A model generated the notes under the pieces. The model did not search any database, was not told where the DNA came from, and worked only from the letters and a program-made list of their open reading frames with translations. A DNA stretch of 64,000 bases from Bacteroidia bacterium. Its GTDB lineage: Bacteria; Bacteroidota; Bacteroidia; J057. Positions 51,601 to 60,016 of the stretch are shown piece after piece. Position 1 is the first letter of the stretch, and each line of letters opens with the position of its first letter. A program made the position numbers and the translations under genes. The stretch spans positions 62,001 through 126,000 of the forward strand of contig JAWPMV010000002.1 in the NCBI GenBank assembly GCA_033391075.1, in the 5' to 3' direction.

Positions 51601-52000
51601 CGCCTGTTTCGCTCCAGCCTGGAGAGCCTGCAATGGTCATTTCCATGCCTTTTTCAATGGCCAGATCTGTAGTAAAGCGGAAAGCTTCTTTCCATTCCGG
51701 CGTCATGAAGACCAGTTTTTTCTCCGTTACCAGTGGCGTGAAAAGGTTAGCATCGAAATTGTGAAATCCACCAATTCCTGTTCTTTCCATCCAGTCCAGA
51801 TCTTTTTGGATACCTTCTTTGGTGATATTGCCGTTCATCCAATGCCACCATACTCGGGGACGGGCTTCATTGGGAGGATTCTGAAAACCAGAGAGAAGCT
51901 CCTCCCTTGACATGCCAGGGGTAGAGCTTTTGGGGGAACAACTCCAATGGGAGAAGGATAGGATTCCTAAAAACAAAGAAGTTAGTAGTAGATTTTTCAT
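48668..52000 (-). CDS. GH106-like alpha-L-rhamnosidase lipoprotein
   Basis: The protein is 1110 residues with a signal containing a cysteine in FSHWSCSPKS. The start of the mature domain (PPNEARPRVWWHWMNGNIT, then GIQKDLDWMERTGIGG) is characteristic of GH106 and related large glycosyl hydrolases. Further blocks include SPGWSETGGPW, IILDSYEAGHMTW and a C-terminal beta-sandwich (WSVKFQKGRGAPEQATFE, then YSIDLKNTLKKGQNTLEIQV). GH106 enzymes remove terminal alpha-L-rhamnose from pectins, other glycans and flavonoid glycosides. It is followed by the GH3 gene and preceded 23 bp upstream by esterase genes. Confidence 0.87.
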   Translation of the reverse strand: MKNLLLTSLFLGILSFSHWSCSPKSSTPGMSREELLSGFQNPPNEARPRVWWHWMNGNITKEGIQKDLDWMERTGIGGFHNFDANLFTPLVTEKKLVFMTPEWKEAFRFTTDLAIEKGMEMTIAGSPGWSETGGPWVEPKDGMKKYVWTETIVQGGKTYSGKLPQPADNIGHFQNITTEEGGVLGGFVGEQPKYYQDAQVFAYRMSDGEKTLKDLNPKVSSSGGDFNLKKLTDGDLHHSEYLPPVEVGKNAWIQYEFTTPHTFKAFSVTGITTVPLAEFNGNPENRALQVSDDGVNYRDITKVPGSIVPQVTISIEPATAKYWRMNWETLPPAFNPFLAMAGLPVGEPKPEGVNVAEFVLYTTDRINQFEDKAGFSPWQEDSPTYLPKEVIAIEQDKIIDLTEKMQADGSLNWDIPEGHWVIVRFGYSLTGRQNHPASPEATGLEVDKLDEEAVRRYINHYLDLYEDATGGKIGEKGLGSIILDSYEAGHMTWTHDFPEEFQKRKGYDIRPWLPVLTGRVVESVEKSEKFLWDFRNTIGEMIVENHYDIIGEELNKRGMGRYTESHENKRIFLADGMDVKRNAEVPMSAMWTPGSLAGGTDEEVRSEADIREAASVANIYNKAFVAAESMTSVGKPFQEHPARLKRTADLELASGLNRFVIHTSVHQPLDDKMPGFSLGPFGQYFGRQETWAKQARPWIDYLSRSSYLLQQGKNIADILYYYGENTNITWISRESLPPIPAGYEFDYVNATALLEAIEMKNGQLTAKSGNTYQLIVLDESAKQMTLPILKKLNALVQAGAKLTGTKPERTPSLSDDANEFQRILNQLWNSPNVWKGSIESALQSLHISKDVDVKNTSHKILFRHRQTADIDLFWLNNRSENTSSIDVSFRITGKVPQLWQPQTGETKAVSYKIENNRTIIPLEFESWDAFFIIFAEKATQNELFIPTKEQVEFLTITGPWSVKFQKGRGAPEQATFETLQSWSDHENKGIKYFSGTAIYSNTFDIVEISENAQYELDLGEVKNIAEVIVNEQSLGILWKTPYSIDLKNTLKKGQNTLEIQVTNSWVNRLIGDAQPDVKEKITFTTMPFYQADGQLQPSGLLGEIQIVERR

Positions 52001-52023
52001 GACTTAGGTTTTGTCCAAAAATT

Positions 52024-53583
52024 TCATTTTCGATCTTCATTTTGCAGGACCTTCTTCTCTAAAAAGTCCAGGGCTTCTTTCAATAAGGCTTTCTGCGATT
52101 TGGTCTCATTTTCCAGGGTCAAGATAGTTCCTGATTCTTTTTCATATATCTCCCAGACTGGCAAGCCCGCTCCATTGGGATTGCCAGTCTTGGTAAAGTT
52201 GACCCAATAGGAAGACATCACCTCCTCCAACTTTCTATCCAAAGGCTTCCAGGGACGCTTCCAGGTATGCAGAGTATGCAGCGCATAGGGCACTTCAGAC
52301 GTATGAAAGGCACCATAGTTAGGGAAATCGGGTTTGTCTGGAGGTACATGACCGAACTGGTACAAATAAGTGGGTTTGGTATTAAATCCTGCTAATAAGT
52401 GAGAAGGCAGACCCGCAAAATTCAGCATAGCTAATTTACTATTAGCAACTTTGACTTCTTCATTCGTAGTAGCAGAAAAAATATGCAAAAAAGCATCAGC
52501 ATTTTCCCCATATGTCTTTTGAGCTTGCTCCCGATAGGCTGCCACCGACATTTCCGTTCTGCCCAAAAAATCTCCGTCTCCTGTTACCCAACCCGCCATA
52601 ATAGGTACCTGTTGGTGCAAGCTTTTCTCAAAATGGCTCAATAAATTTTTGGGTAAAACATAGCCATCCAGGGTAACACCAAATCGCCCAATTTCTCTGT
52701 CATTGCTGATTTTCTGCAATTTATCGGCAGGCAGTTTCCGCAAATCTTCGAGAGAATTCGCCTCTGCCTTTTTCATAAAACGCATACCCATTTGTTCAAC
52801 CTCTGTCAACCCCTGCTTCAGCCTGCTAGATAATAAACCCCCACTTTGGAGGATGGCTTTGTGAAATAGGCCTTTCGCTAAAGGAGAGGCAATCAAGGCA
52901 TTCACACTAAAAGCACCTGCCGATTGCCCGGCTATGGTAACATTATCCGGATCTCCTCCGAAAGCTGAGATATTTTCTTGTATCCACCTCAGAGCAGCCA
53001 TTTGATCCAGGAAGCCATAGTTCCCAGATGCCTGGTACACGGATTCTTTGCTCAATTCGGGATGTGCCATAAAACCCAATACCCCTACCCGGTAATTGAG
53101 GCTGACAAAGATAACTCCTTTCTTCGCCATTTCTTCACCATCATAAATGTCGCAATTGGCAGAGCCGCTATTTAGCCCGCCCCCATAAATCCAGACAAAA
53201 ACGGCCTGCTTCTCTTTGTTTGATTTTGCACTTGTCCATACATTAAGGTACAGGCAATCTTCGCTTAAGGGTTCTGGTTGAGCGATAAATTCTTCTGACC
53301 AACAATAGAAAGGTTTGGGCTCATTCTGGATGGGGCTGGGAGAAAAATCCGTACAGGCTAAAATTCCCTCCCATTCATCAACAGCTTGAGGGGCTTTCCA
53401 CCTTAAGTTTCCGAGGGGTGGAGCGGCGAAAGGAATGCCTTTGAAAATGCGCACCTTACTCTGAGCATTAAATTTACCTTGGATTTTGCCTTTATCGGTT
53501 TGAATGACTGTTTGTTGCGCCTGTAGCAAAATGGGGAAACATATAAAAAGAATGCTTATGTAGTATTTATATTTGAAAGACAT
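52024..53583 (-). CDS. Type-B carboxylesterase (first of three)
   Basis: The protein is 519 residues from the ATG at 53583, which gives a normal signal peptide (YYISILFICFPILLQAQQ); upstream in-frame starts overlap the previous gene. It has the carboxylesterase family pattern FKGIPFAAPPLGNLRWKAPQ, EDCLYLNVW, the oxyanion WIYGGGLNSG, the nucleophile Ser in VTIAGQSAGAFSV, and a C-terminal His in NYGAFHTSEVPYA. The elbow is GQSAG rather than the more common GESAG. It would hydrolyse acyl or aryl esters in the periplasm. It begins 16 bp after the next esterase's stop. Confidence 0.9.
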   Translation of the reverse strand: MSFKYKYYISILFICFPILLQAQQTVIQTDKGKIQGKFNAQSKVRIFKGIPFAAPPLGNLRWKAPQAVDEWEGILACTDFSPSPIQNEPKPFYCWSEEFIAQPEPLSEDCLYLNVWTSAKSNKEKQAVFVWIYGGGLNSGSANCDIYDGEEMAKKGVIFVSLNYRVGVLGFMAHPELSKESVYQASGNYGFLDQMAALRWIQENISAFGGDPDNVTIAGQSAGAFSVNALIASPLAKGLFHKAILQSGGLLSSRLKQGLTEVEQMGMRFMKKAEANSLEDLRKLPADKLQKISNDREIGRFGVTLDGYVLPKNLLSHFEKSLHQQVPIMAGWVTGDGDFLGRTEMSVAAYREQAQKTYGENADAFLHIFSATTNEEVKVANSKLAMLNFAGLPSHLLAGFNTKPTYLYQFGHVPPDKPDFPNYGAFHTSEVPYALHTLHTWKRPWKPLDRKLEEVMSSYWVNFTKTGNPNGAGLPVWEIYEKESGTILTLENETKSQKALLKEALDFLEKKVLQNEDRK

Positions 53584-53599
53584 AAGGGTATTTTTGGTG

Positions 53600-55237
53600 T
53601 TAATTTTTATTACCATAAGCCTTATCCAAAAACTCATAACGAGTATCATGCTTGGCTTTTATCCCTTTACTTTCAGTATCCAAAATCATCACCGGCGGTA
53701 TAGGATCGTTGGCTTCTGCTGGTAGCCACTCTGCCAGATCTTTCGCATTGGGGTTACCTGTTTTAATAAAATTGGCAAAATATTCCTGCATAGTAGCTGA
53801 GACTTTATAATCATCGGGGGTCCAGGCATAATCTTCAACTAAATGCAAATTTCCCATACAATATTCGATTTCGCAAGCATGAGGTGCACCAACGGATTTG
53901 GGAGGTTCTGGGGCATTGGGATCTCTTTCTACAGTTCCTCCCGCCAGGCCTGACATTAAATTTTTGTCTGTCAAAGGGGGGCGCAGTTTGCTGTACAAAT
54001 AGCGATAAACGGGTTGCTGGCTATTTTTTCTGTGTAAGTCAAACCATTTCCAGGTACTGTAAGCGATAAATCGATCAGAGGCCAAATCAGTCGCGGAATG
54101 TTCAATTTCTATTATAGAACCATGTGGATACAGTTTTAACACCTCTCCATGTTTTTCAGGATAAGCAGCCTTTACTTTTGCCATATAATTTTCTTCGGTA
54201 TAAGGTTGACCTTGCATAAATGCCATACCAGGAATTTCTGCTGAGTTCCACCCCAGTAAGAGTGGAATTTGAGCTTGTTGTTTAGCCTCAAAAATTTCTG
54301 GTAAGGATTTATGTAAAAAATGTCCATCAATCACCACAGGAAACCCAAACCTTCCAGACTCATTATAAAGTTCATAGATATCTCTAGTTGGTAATTTTCT
54401 TAGTTCGGCCAGGGTGGGATAGCCAGCTTTCGTAGCAAATTCCAGACCCGTTTTTTCTGCTTCTTCCAGAGATACTGGCGCTAGCGTAGGGTGTATACCT
54501 GCACCACTTTCCCCAATTGCACCGGCAATTAGATCCTTAGACATAGGAGATGCCATTTGATAACTAACGGAAATAGAACCTGCGGATTCCCCTGCAATCG
54601 TTACTTTATTAGGGTCTCCCCCAAAAGCTGAAATGTTTTTTTGCACCCAGGCCAACGCAGCCTGTTGGTCAAGCAAACCGTAATTGCCCGATGCATTGTA
54701 AGGAGCCTCAGCGCTTAAATCAGGATGCGCTAAAAAGCCAAAAATATTCAAACGATAATTGACAGTAACAGCCACTATCCCTTTTTTTGCCATACTTTCC
54801 CCATCATATCGATATTCAGAAGCATCCCCAGCAACAAATCCGCCTCCATAAAAATAGACTAAAACGGGTAAATTTTTCAGCTTTCTAGTAGTTGGTGTCC
54901 AGATATTCAAATACAAACAATCTTCACTGACCCCATCGGAGCGTGATTTCATATCGCCAAAAACCAGGGTTTGCATGGGGCGGGGGCCAAATTTTTTGGT
55001 CGCTTTTACTCCTTCCCAATTATCTAAAGGTTGAGGAGCTTTCCACCTCAAATCTCCAACTGGAGGCTTGGCAAAAGGCACCCCAAAATAGGATTGAATA
55101 CCATTTCGAGTATCGTAATTGCCTTCGATACGTCCATTTTCAATTTGAACCTGTACGGGAAAAGCATCTTTGTTTTGAGCTATTCCTAGTTGGGGTAAAA
55201 AGATAGCCAGCATAGCTATTAAAATATTTTTGGTCAT
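53600..55237 (-). CDS. Type-B carboxylesterase (second of three)
   Basis: The protein is 545 residues from the ATG at 55237 (MTKNILIAMLAIFLPQLGIAQ), chosen for its clean signal peptide. Family motifs are YFGVPFAKPPVGDLRWKAPQ, EDCLYLNIW, FYGGGFVAG, the nucleophile Ser in VTIAGESAGSISV, and the late His in VGAPHACEIEYCMG. It is a paralogue of the esterases on either side, but the three are well diverged, suggesting different acyl substrates on one target. It probably heads a short operon that includes the next esterase and perhaps the GH106 gene. Confidence 0.9.
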   Translation of the reverse strand: MTKNILIAMLAIFLPQLGIAQNKDAFPVQVQIENGRIEGNYDTRNGIQSYFGVPFAKPPVGDLRWKAPQPLDNWEGVKATKKFGPRPMQTLVFGDMKSRSDGVSEDCLYLNIWTPTTRKLKNLPVLVYFYGGGFVAGDASEYRYDGESMAKKGIVAVTVNYRLNIFGFLAHPDLSAEAPYNASGNYGLLDQQAALAWVQKNISAFGGDPNKVTIAGESAGSISVSYQMASPMSKDLIAGAIGESGAGIHPTLAPVSLEEAEKTGLEFATKAGYPTLAELRKLPTRDIYELYNESGRFGFPVVIDGHFLHKSLPEIFEAKQQAQIPLLLGWNSAEIPGMAFMQGQPYTEENYMAKVKAAYPEKHGEVLKLYPHGSIIEIEHSATDLASDRFIAYSTWKWFDLHRKNSQQPVYRYLYSKLRPPLTDKNLMSGLAGGTVERDPNAPEPPKSVGAPHACEIEYCMGNLHLVEDYAWTPDDYKVSATMQEYFANFIKTGNPNAKDLAEWLPAEANDPIPPVMILDTESKGIKAKHDTRYEFLDKAYGNKN

Positions 55238-55339
55238 AATTCTATGGTTTATATTCAAATTTTGAATTTGTGGATTTAGTAACACATGAGGCTAGTTAAA
55301 ACCTATTGAAGTTCCGTTTTCTGGTGATAAAAATCGCTT

Positions 55340-55492
55340 TTAGTTTATCCTTACCCCAATCGCATCAAACATATCCATCATTTTTCCTTTTAAGGTGCTG
55401 TTATCTTCCTTTGCCAGTTTTACCTTTACATTAAACCCTTGTGCTGCAAAGGAAAACTCAATACTATTTGTAGTTTCCTGAATATCTGCCAT
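55340..55492 (-). CDS. Small hypothetical protein (50 residues)
   Basis: An ATG at 55492 opens a 50-codon frame beginning MADIQETTNSIEFSFAAQGF and ending MDMFDAIGVRIN. It has a strand-then-helix pattern and protein-like composition, unlike random intergenic sequence. It lies on the same strand as, and between, the pirin-like gene and the second esterase gene. It could be a small independent gene or the 3' remnant of a longer one. I recognise no family. Confidence 0.45.
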   Translation of the reverse strand: MADIQETTNSIEFSFAAQGFNVKVKLAKEDNSTLKGKMMDMFDAIGVRIN

Positions 55493-55560
55493 AGTAATAG
55501 GTGGGCTCCTTATTAGTATAGGTTTAAGAAATAGCTTTGTTTTTGTTAAGAGAACACTAG

Positions 55561-56250
55561 TTATCCTTCCATCGAAATTTCCAACAAAAGTACAATAGCC
55601 TCTGTGCTAAGAGCTTCAAATTCAACTTTACCAAAACCATGTAAAGATAATGCATCTCCCTCATGTAATAAGCGGTCCTCAAGTTCCATAACTCCTTGGA
55701 TTAGATAAGCAAACAAGGCCTTGTCCGCCTGCTGTATAACATAAACCCCTTTCATTCTCCCTTCAAATTTACCCAGGCAAATATAAATTGGAGGACTTTT
55801 ATATAAAGGAACTAAGTCATTAATATGTTCATCTATATTGAACGGAAGCAGTTTGGGGCCAAAGTTGAGGCTCTGCAACTTTTCTGAAATATGGAATTGG
55901 AGATAATTTACCGCATCTTTCTCATAAGGATTATTGATTACCAAATTGAGGCCTAATTTCACAGGATAGTAAAGACATTGTCCGACTTCCAACTCTTGCT
56001 GTTGGGGTTCAATTCTTATAGTTCCAACAAGAGGCAGAATAAACATGTGAGAATCTTCTGAGCATACTTCACTCCAAAAGGAAGCAGCATTCAAGGTGTT
56101 GTTATCAAAACGGCTCAAACGCCCAAAATTTGGACGTACATTTTCTTCAGACTGCTCAGAATCGAAAATTTTAAGACTCCTGTAGTAGTCTGTTTGATAA
56201 GAAGATCTCTGCTGAGACAAATAGATGATCACCTTGGGCTTATCAGGCAT
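55561..56250 (-). CDS. Pirin/cupin-like protein
   Basis: The protein is 229 residues. The second half (GKFEGRMKGVYVIQQADKAL, LIQGVMELEDRLLHEGDALS) matches the C-terminal cupin of pirin/YhaK-type proteins. The first half is cupin-like (FILPLVGTIRIEPQQQELEV), but I do not see the HxH metal ligands (PHPHRG-type motif) of active pirins with quercetin dioxygenase activity. No signal peptide is present. The start overlaps the dioxygenase stop by 8 bp, so the genes are coupled. A sensor or binding role is as likely as catalysis. Confidence 0.7.
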   Translation of the reverse strand: MPDKPKVIIYLSQQRSSYQTDYYRSLKIFDSEQSEENVRPNFGRLSRFDNNTLNAASFWSEVCSEDSHMFILPLVGTIRIEPQQQELEVGQCLYYPVKLGLNLVINNPYEKDAVNYLQFHISEKLQSLNFGPKLLPFNIDEHINDLVPLYKSPPIYICLGKFEGRMKGVYVIQQADKALFAYLIQGVMELEDRLLHEGDALSLHGFGKVEFEALSTEAIVLLLEISMEG

Positions 56251-56935
56251 CTACATTGATGGTATGTGTGAGGGTATAGCCTGCTGAAATATTTCCTGCC
56301 AATTCCCCCATTTCCGCCTCGAGGGAACTGCCAAAGACACCGTCACGATTGTTAGGAGTATCTTGTAAGCCTCTTGTATAGAACTCACTCTTAGTGTAAA
56401 CGGTATTACATTCCTTTTCAGGAAAGGCAATTTGGGTTACCAATAAGGAATTTCCTTTGGCGTCAAAGATATGCACATGAATATGAGGTGCTCTACCTGG
56501 GTACCAACCTGGAAATATGGAACGAAACCCTACCTTCCCTTTGTTATCACTAATCTGTCGGCCACGTAGGAAATGAGCCGCACTGAAATCCTGTCGTTGC
56601 ATACGCATACCTCCATATTCTGAATAATATCCGTCTTTATCGCAGAGCCATATATCGACAATTGCATCAGGAAGAGGTGCACATTTATTATTTAGGTTTT
56701 GCACGTGGATAGCAATTTCCAGATCAACCCCTTTTCGATCAGATCTTATGTCAGCTATTTGAAATGCAGCTGGGTTCTTAGTTGGGAAAGGGCCAGCTGT
56801 TTCAGAAGGGGTAAGATCACAGTCGCCAACTTGATTTGAAAGAGTACTGTTTTGGGTTGCAGCCAGCACAATAGGTACAACCGTTAGCACTCCAAGTGCT
56901 TTTATCCCTGTTTTTAGAAACTTTTCTCTTTTCAT
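56243..56935 (-). CDS. Exported intradiol ring-cleavage dioxygenase
   Basis: The protein is 230 residues from the ATG at 56935, with an export signal (KREKFLKTGIKALG, then VVPIVLAATQ). The dioxygenase C domain follows: SETAGPFPTKNPA, IVDIWLCDKDGYYSEYG with the first Fe-ligand Tyr, and FPGWYPGRAPHIHVHIF with the second Tyr and both His ligands. All four iron ligands are thus present. The family cleaves catechol, protocatechuate or hydroxyquinol between the hydroxyls. An exported form is less usual and is found in Bacteroidota. It is coupled to the pirin-like gene. Confidence 0.88.
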   Translation of the reverse strand: MKREKFLKTGIKALGVLTVVPIVLAATQNSTLSNQVGDCDLTPSETAGPFPTKNPAAFQIADIRSDRKGVDLEIAIHVQNLNNKCAPLPDAIVDIWLCDKDGYYSEYGGMRMQRQDFSAAHFLRGRQISDNKGKVGFRSIFPGWYPGRAPHIHVHIFDAKGNSLLVTQIAFPEKECNTVYTKSEFYTRGLQDTPNNRDGVFGSSLEAEMGELAGNISAGYTLTHTINVDA

Positions 56936-57194
56936 GTACAAATTTTATTAGGACTTCCTTGCAACTGAAAATCTGATAGCAGCTCTTATAATGCAAACTT
57001 AAAGTAATCCAAAAGCATCACCTAAAAAATTCTTTAAACGACCGTTTTGTTAGGGGGAACTGCTTGCTACTCATAGAGTAGAAAAATAAATATACCAATT
57101 TAATATTGGGCATTATTTCGAATACAGGTCATGTTGTTTTTCTGGAAAATTTTGACACAATTTGAGCGAGTATTGTGCCGTTTTGGGGGATGCC

Positions 57195-57812
57195 CTAAGG
57201 AAGGATTCCAATGTCTGACAGCCATTGTTTCACCTCCTTTTTGGCTTCTTCCTTTTTAGAACCTTTGATGGCTAAATATACCCCATCACGTTCGATACCT
57301 CCTTGAATAGAAAAGCCTTTGAGAATTTTACTATTTGGACAAAGATCCTTTACAGTTCTAAAGCTGCTTCCTACACCATATCCTGCATTTGTATTAAAGG
57401 GAATGACCGTTTTGCCACTCAAATCATGATGGGTCAAAAAACTTTTAAAGGGAGGAGGCAAGCGCATGCCCCAAGTCGGAAAGCCCAAAAAAATCTTATC
57501 GTATTTCGTCAGGTCAATTCTGGTTTTTAAGGGAGGTAAAAACCCTGTTTCGTTTTCTCGCTGAACCTGCTGCACAATGGCCTTATAATCTTCGGGATAG
57601 GGGGTTTCCAATTCCAAGGCCACCAAATCGCCCCCTATTTCCTGGTGGATAATTTCAGCTATGGCTTTGGTGTTGTTGGTACGGGATAAATAGACGATTA
57701 CGCCTTTATCGGAATCAAAAGTGGCAGCCTTATTGACTGGCTGAGTTTGGAAATTAGCCTGGCCGAGTATGACCAAAAAGGAAAGAATACAGAGAAGGCC
57801 GATTTTTTTCAT
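57195..57812 (-). CDS. Exported flavodoxin-family protein
   Basis: The protein is 205 residues from the ATG at 57812, which begins a signal peptide (MKKIGLLCILSFLVILGQA); an upstream start at 57860 would disrupt it. The flavodoxin_4 fold shows the FMN phosphate loop IVYLSRTNNTKAIAEII, the second FMN loop FLGFPTWGMRLPPP, and the late loop PFNTNAGYGVGSS. It would carry electrons by FMN outside the cytoplasm. It lies 56 bp after the ABM-type monooxygenase gene and just before the dioxygenase gene, hinting at a redox role in the aromatic part of the cluster. Confidence 0.88.
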   Translation of the reverse strand: MKKIGLLCILSFLVILGQANFQTQPVNKAATFDSDKGVIVYLSRTNNTKAIAEIIHQEIGGDLVALELETPYPEDYKAIVQQVQRENETGFLPPLKTRIDLTKYDKIFLGFPTWGMRLPPPFKSFLTHHDLSGKTVIPFNTNAGYGVGSSFRTVKDLCPNSKILKGFSIQGGIERDGVYLAIKGSKKEEAKKEVKQWLSDIGILP

Positions 57813-57868
57813 AGAAATATAGCTTTTTGCACCCCAAGGCTTCTGAGAAACCTTGGACAAGAATTTGC

Positions 57869-58294
57869 CTAGGGTAATTTTCTGAAAATTTGGGTCATCG
57901 TTTCCTGATCTAAGGCTTTCATATCAATCAGATTCAATGATTTGACCATTTCGAGCGTCGAAGACTTATATTTTTTGAAATGGGGTGTTAGGAGATGTGC
58001 TTCGTAAGCATCTTTGTTAACGTAGATTTCCAGGAGCCTGATTTCTGTTGGATTTTCTTTTTCAAACATGGGGTAAATGCAGATCACTCCGGGTTCTAAT
58101 CTGACCGATGCTTCTGCTTCCTCTTTTAAGATAGCTAGGTAATTATCAAGGGAGCTAGCATCTATTTCCAATTCTGCAATCCGGATCATCATATTGCTGG
58201 TGTCGAACGTCTGAGTATTAGGTTTCTGCGTGTTACAAGCACTTCCGATTAAGGTCAGGGAGAGAGCAAGGAAGACTATTTTTGGGAAATTCAT
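57869..58294 (-). CDS. ABM-family putative quinol monooxygenase lipoprotein
   Basis: The protein is 141 residues with a lipobox (LTLIGSAC). The mature part fits the antibiotic-biosynthesis-monooxygenase dimeric ferredoxin-like fold: MIRIAELEIDASSLDNYLAI, EPGVICIYPMFEKENP, and EIYVNKDAYEAHLLTPHFKK with the usual His. Relatives such as YgiN oxidise quinols or reactive aromatic intermediates without a cofactor. Next to an exported flavodoxin and an exported ring-cleavage dioxygenase, it may handle quinone intermediates. Confidence 0.85.
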   Translation of the reverse strand: MNFPKIVFLALSLTLIGSACNTQKPNTQTFDTSNMMIRIAELEIDASSLDNYLAILKEEAEASVRLEPGVICIYPMFEKENPTEIRLLEIYVNKDAYEAHLLTPHFKKYKSSTLEMVKSLNLIDMKALDQETMTQIFRKLP

Positions 58295-58486
58295 ATTGGG
58301 TTTTCTTTTTGTTGATTCATTTTACTCTCACTAATTTTTTGCTGAAATTGGTATTTAACACCAGGATGGCTTGTCCTTTGGAGTGGTTTTTCAAATTATG
58401 CGCAAAAATATCTACTCCTGAGCAAGGGTTCTTACATTGAAAGCCTGGGTGTCCAATATAGACTGATTTTTGAAAAGGCAACAATT

Positions 58487-60001
58487 CTACAAACAAGTAA
58501 TAATAGCCCTCTGATAACGGGTCATAGGATATGATCCACTGTCCGTTACTTCTAAAATCAAGTGAATGGTTTCACCTTTTTGAATATCATTTGGCATAGT
58601 AAAAGTTAGCCCAATTTGATTAGAGACATTGAGATTGACTTTCCCATCATAGGTATCTACTTCTTCATACTGCCACCATTGGTACTTCAATTCATCGCCA
58701 TCCGGGTCATTAGCTTTCGCCATCAATTCAATTTTTTCACCGGCCTTAGCCGTAAGGGTTTTTTGTTCAAGCAATACTTGCGGAGGATGATTGGCATTTT
58801 CATAATCCTTTATGCACCAATCGGCTCGCGCTGCAAAGTCATTTTGTAAGGTTTTTACCCAACGAGTTTGAGGGTAAGTAGTATCTAAGGTATCGGTAAA
58901 GGGGTTATAATCACTTGCCCCTTTCCCGTCTTCCCACCGATTCGGATCTTGTTCAGATTGCACTAAACGCCCTCCCCAGCCTCCATAGTGAGGATTATCC
59001 AAATTATCCAGTCCGGTATCGATCAAGTGAAAAAAAGCAGGAGAGTCACCTTCTGAAATAAAGTCGAACTTTTTAAAACTTCCCCATTGGGCATTTTTCA
59101 ACTGGGTAGAATCACCATGTATATGTTCATCATCACCTTCCTGCTTTTTTCCATCCCCATAGCTGTAATACATCTGGGTAAGGTCCCCATGATTGAGAAT
59201 GATGTTTTGTCCCATAAATTCTCCTTCCAGATACCTATGCCAGGCTTTGGGTACAGCGCTTTTCCACGGATAAGCAAAACACCAAAATTGGTTAGCATTG
59301 TAATAAATGCTAATGTCCTGCCAATTTTTTGAAATGTACTTTCTGTATGTGGCATCCTGGTCCAGAATCGTATAAATAATGGCTTTATCACATACTTTTT
59401 TATAAATCCCTTCCCACTTATCAGAACCTTTGAATTCCTCTTCTATAGATTTTAAGGCTCTTGCAATGGTATTTGTGCCTCCCCAAACTTGAAGATATAT
59501 CGGCTCTTCAGTATCATCCAGTAATTTCTTTTTTATATAATCTGAGCCTTCAGTGTCTTTTTCCATTTCTCCCTCGAAATCAATATTCCCTACCCGAATT
59601 AGGCTTCGGAGATAGTCAGGAGCCGGATAAGTTGCTGCATGTTTAATAAGGTTAGGAAATACTTTTTCATAAGCGGCAATTAAATCCTCCATCCAGGTCT
59701 CACCCGGCCAACGCAAATCTGTTTGCTCCCCGTACATATTTTTGGTCATTTCCATTTCAGAAATGAAGGTTGTCCCCTTACCATCACCTTTGTAATGCCA
59801 CATGGAACTACTGTAAATCAGTCCTTCAATGTGAAACTCATTGGCATATAACAACAATCTGATAAAAGAATCGATATCGTCAATTTCACCATCAGTAGTG
59901 ACTATAGTTCGTGGTTTATTAGGTTCCCGGTTCTCATTCTTTGGTGATTGACAGGAAAAGGCAAAGACCAAAAACAAGAAAGTTAAAAATGGAGCTTTCA
60001 T
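58487..60001 (-). CDS. DUF1593 nucleoside hydrolase-like protein, lipoprotein
   Basis: The protein is 504 residues from the ATG at 60001, with a lipobox (FLVFAFSCQS). A TTG at 60016 abuts the upstream stop but is less likely. The N-terminal DUF1593 domain has VTTDGEIDDIDSFIRLLLYA, like the Asp-rich calcium site of nucleoside hydrolases, and IYLQVWGGTNTIARAL. The C-terminal 100 residues form an immunoglobulin-like domain (GEKIELMAKANDPDGDELKY). The family is common in polysaccharide loci and is thought to hydrolyse a glycosidic bond, but its substrate is not settled. Confidence 0.88.
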   Translation of the reverse strand: MKAPFLTFLFLVFAFSCQSPKNENREPNKPRTIVTTDGEIDDIDSFIRLLLYANEFHIEGLIYSSSMWHYKGDGKGTTFISEMEMTKNMYGEQTDLRWPGETWMEDLIAAYEKVFPNLIKHAATYPAPDYLRSLIRVGNIDFEGEMEKDTEGSDYIKKKLLDDTEEPIYLQVWGGTNTIARALKSIEEEFKGSDKWEGIYKKVCDKAIIYTILDQDATYRKYISKNWQDISIYYNANQFWCFAYPWKSAVPKAWHRYLEGEFMGQNIILNHGDLTQMYYSYGDGKKQEGDDEHIHGDSTQLKNAQWGSFKKFDFISEGDSPAFFHLIDTGLDNLDNPHYGGWGGRLVQSEQDPNRWEDGKGASDYNPFTDTLDTTYPQTRWVKTLQNDFAARADWCIKDYENANHPPQVLLEQKTLTAKAGEKIELMAKANDPDGDELKYQWWQYEEVDTYDGKVNLNVSNQIGLTFTMPNDIQKGETIHLILEVTDSGSYPMTRYQRAIITCL

Positions 60002-60016
60002 ATCACGAATATACAA

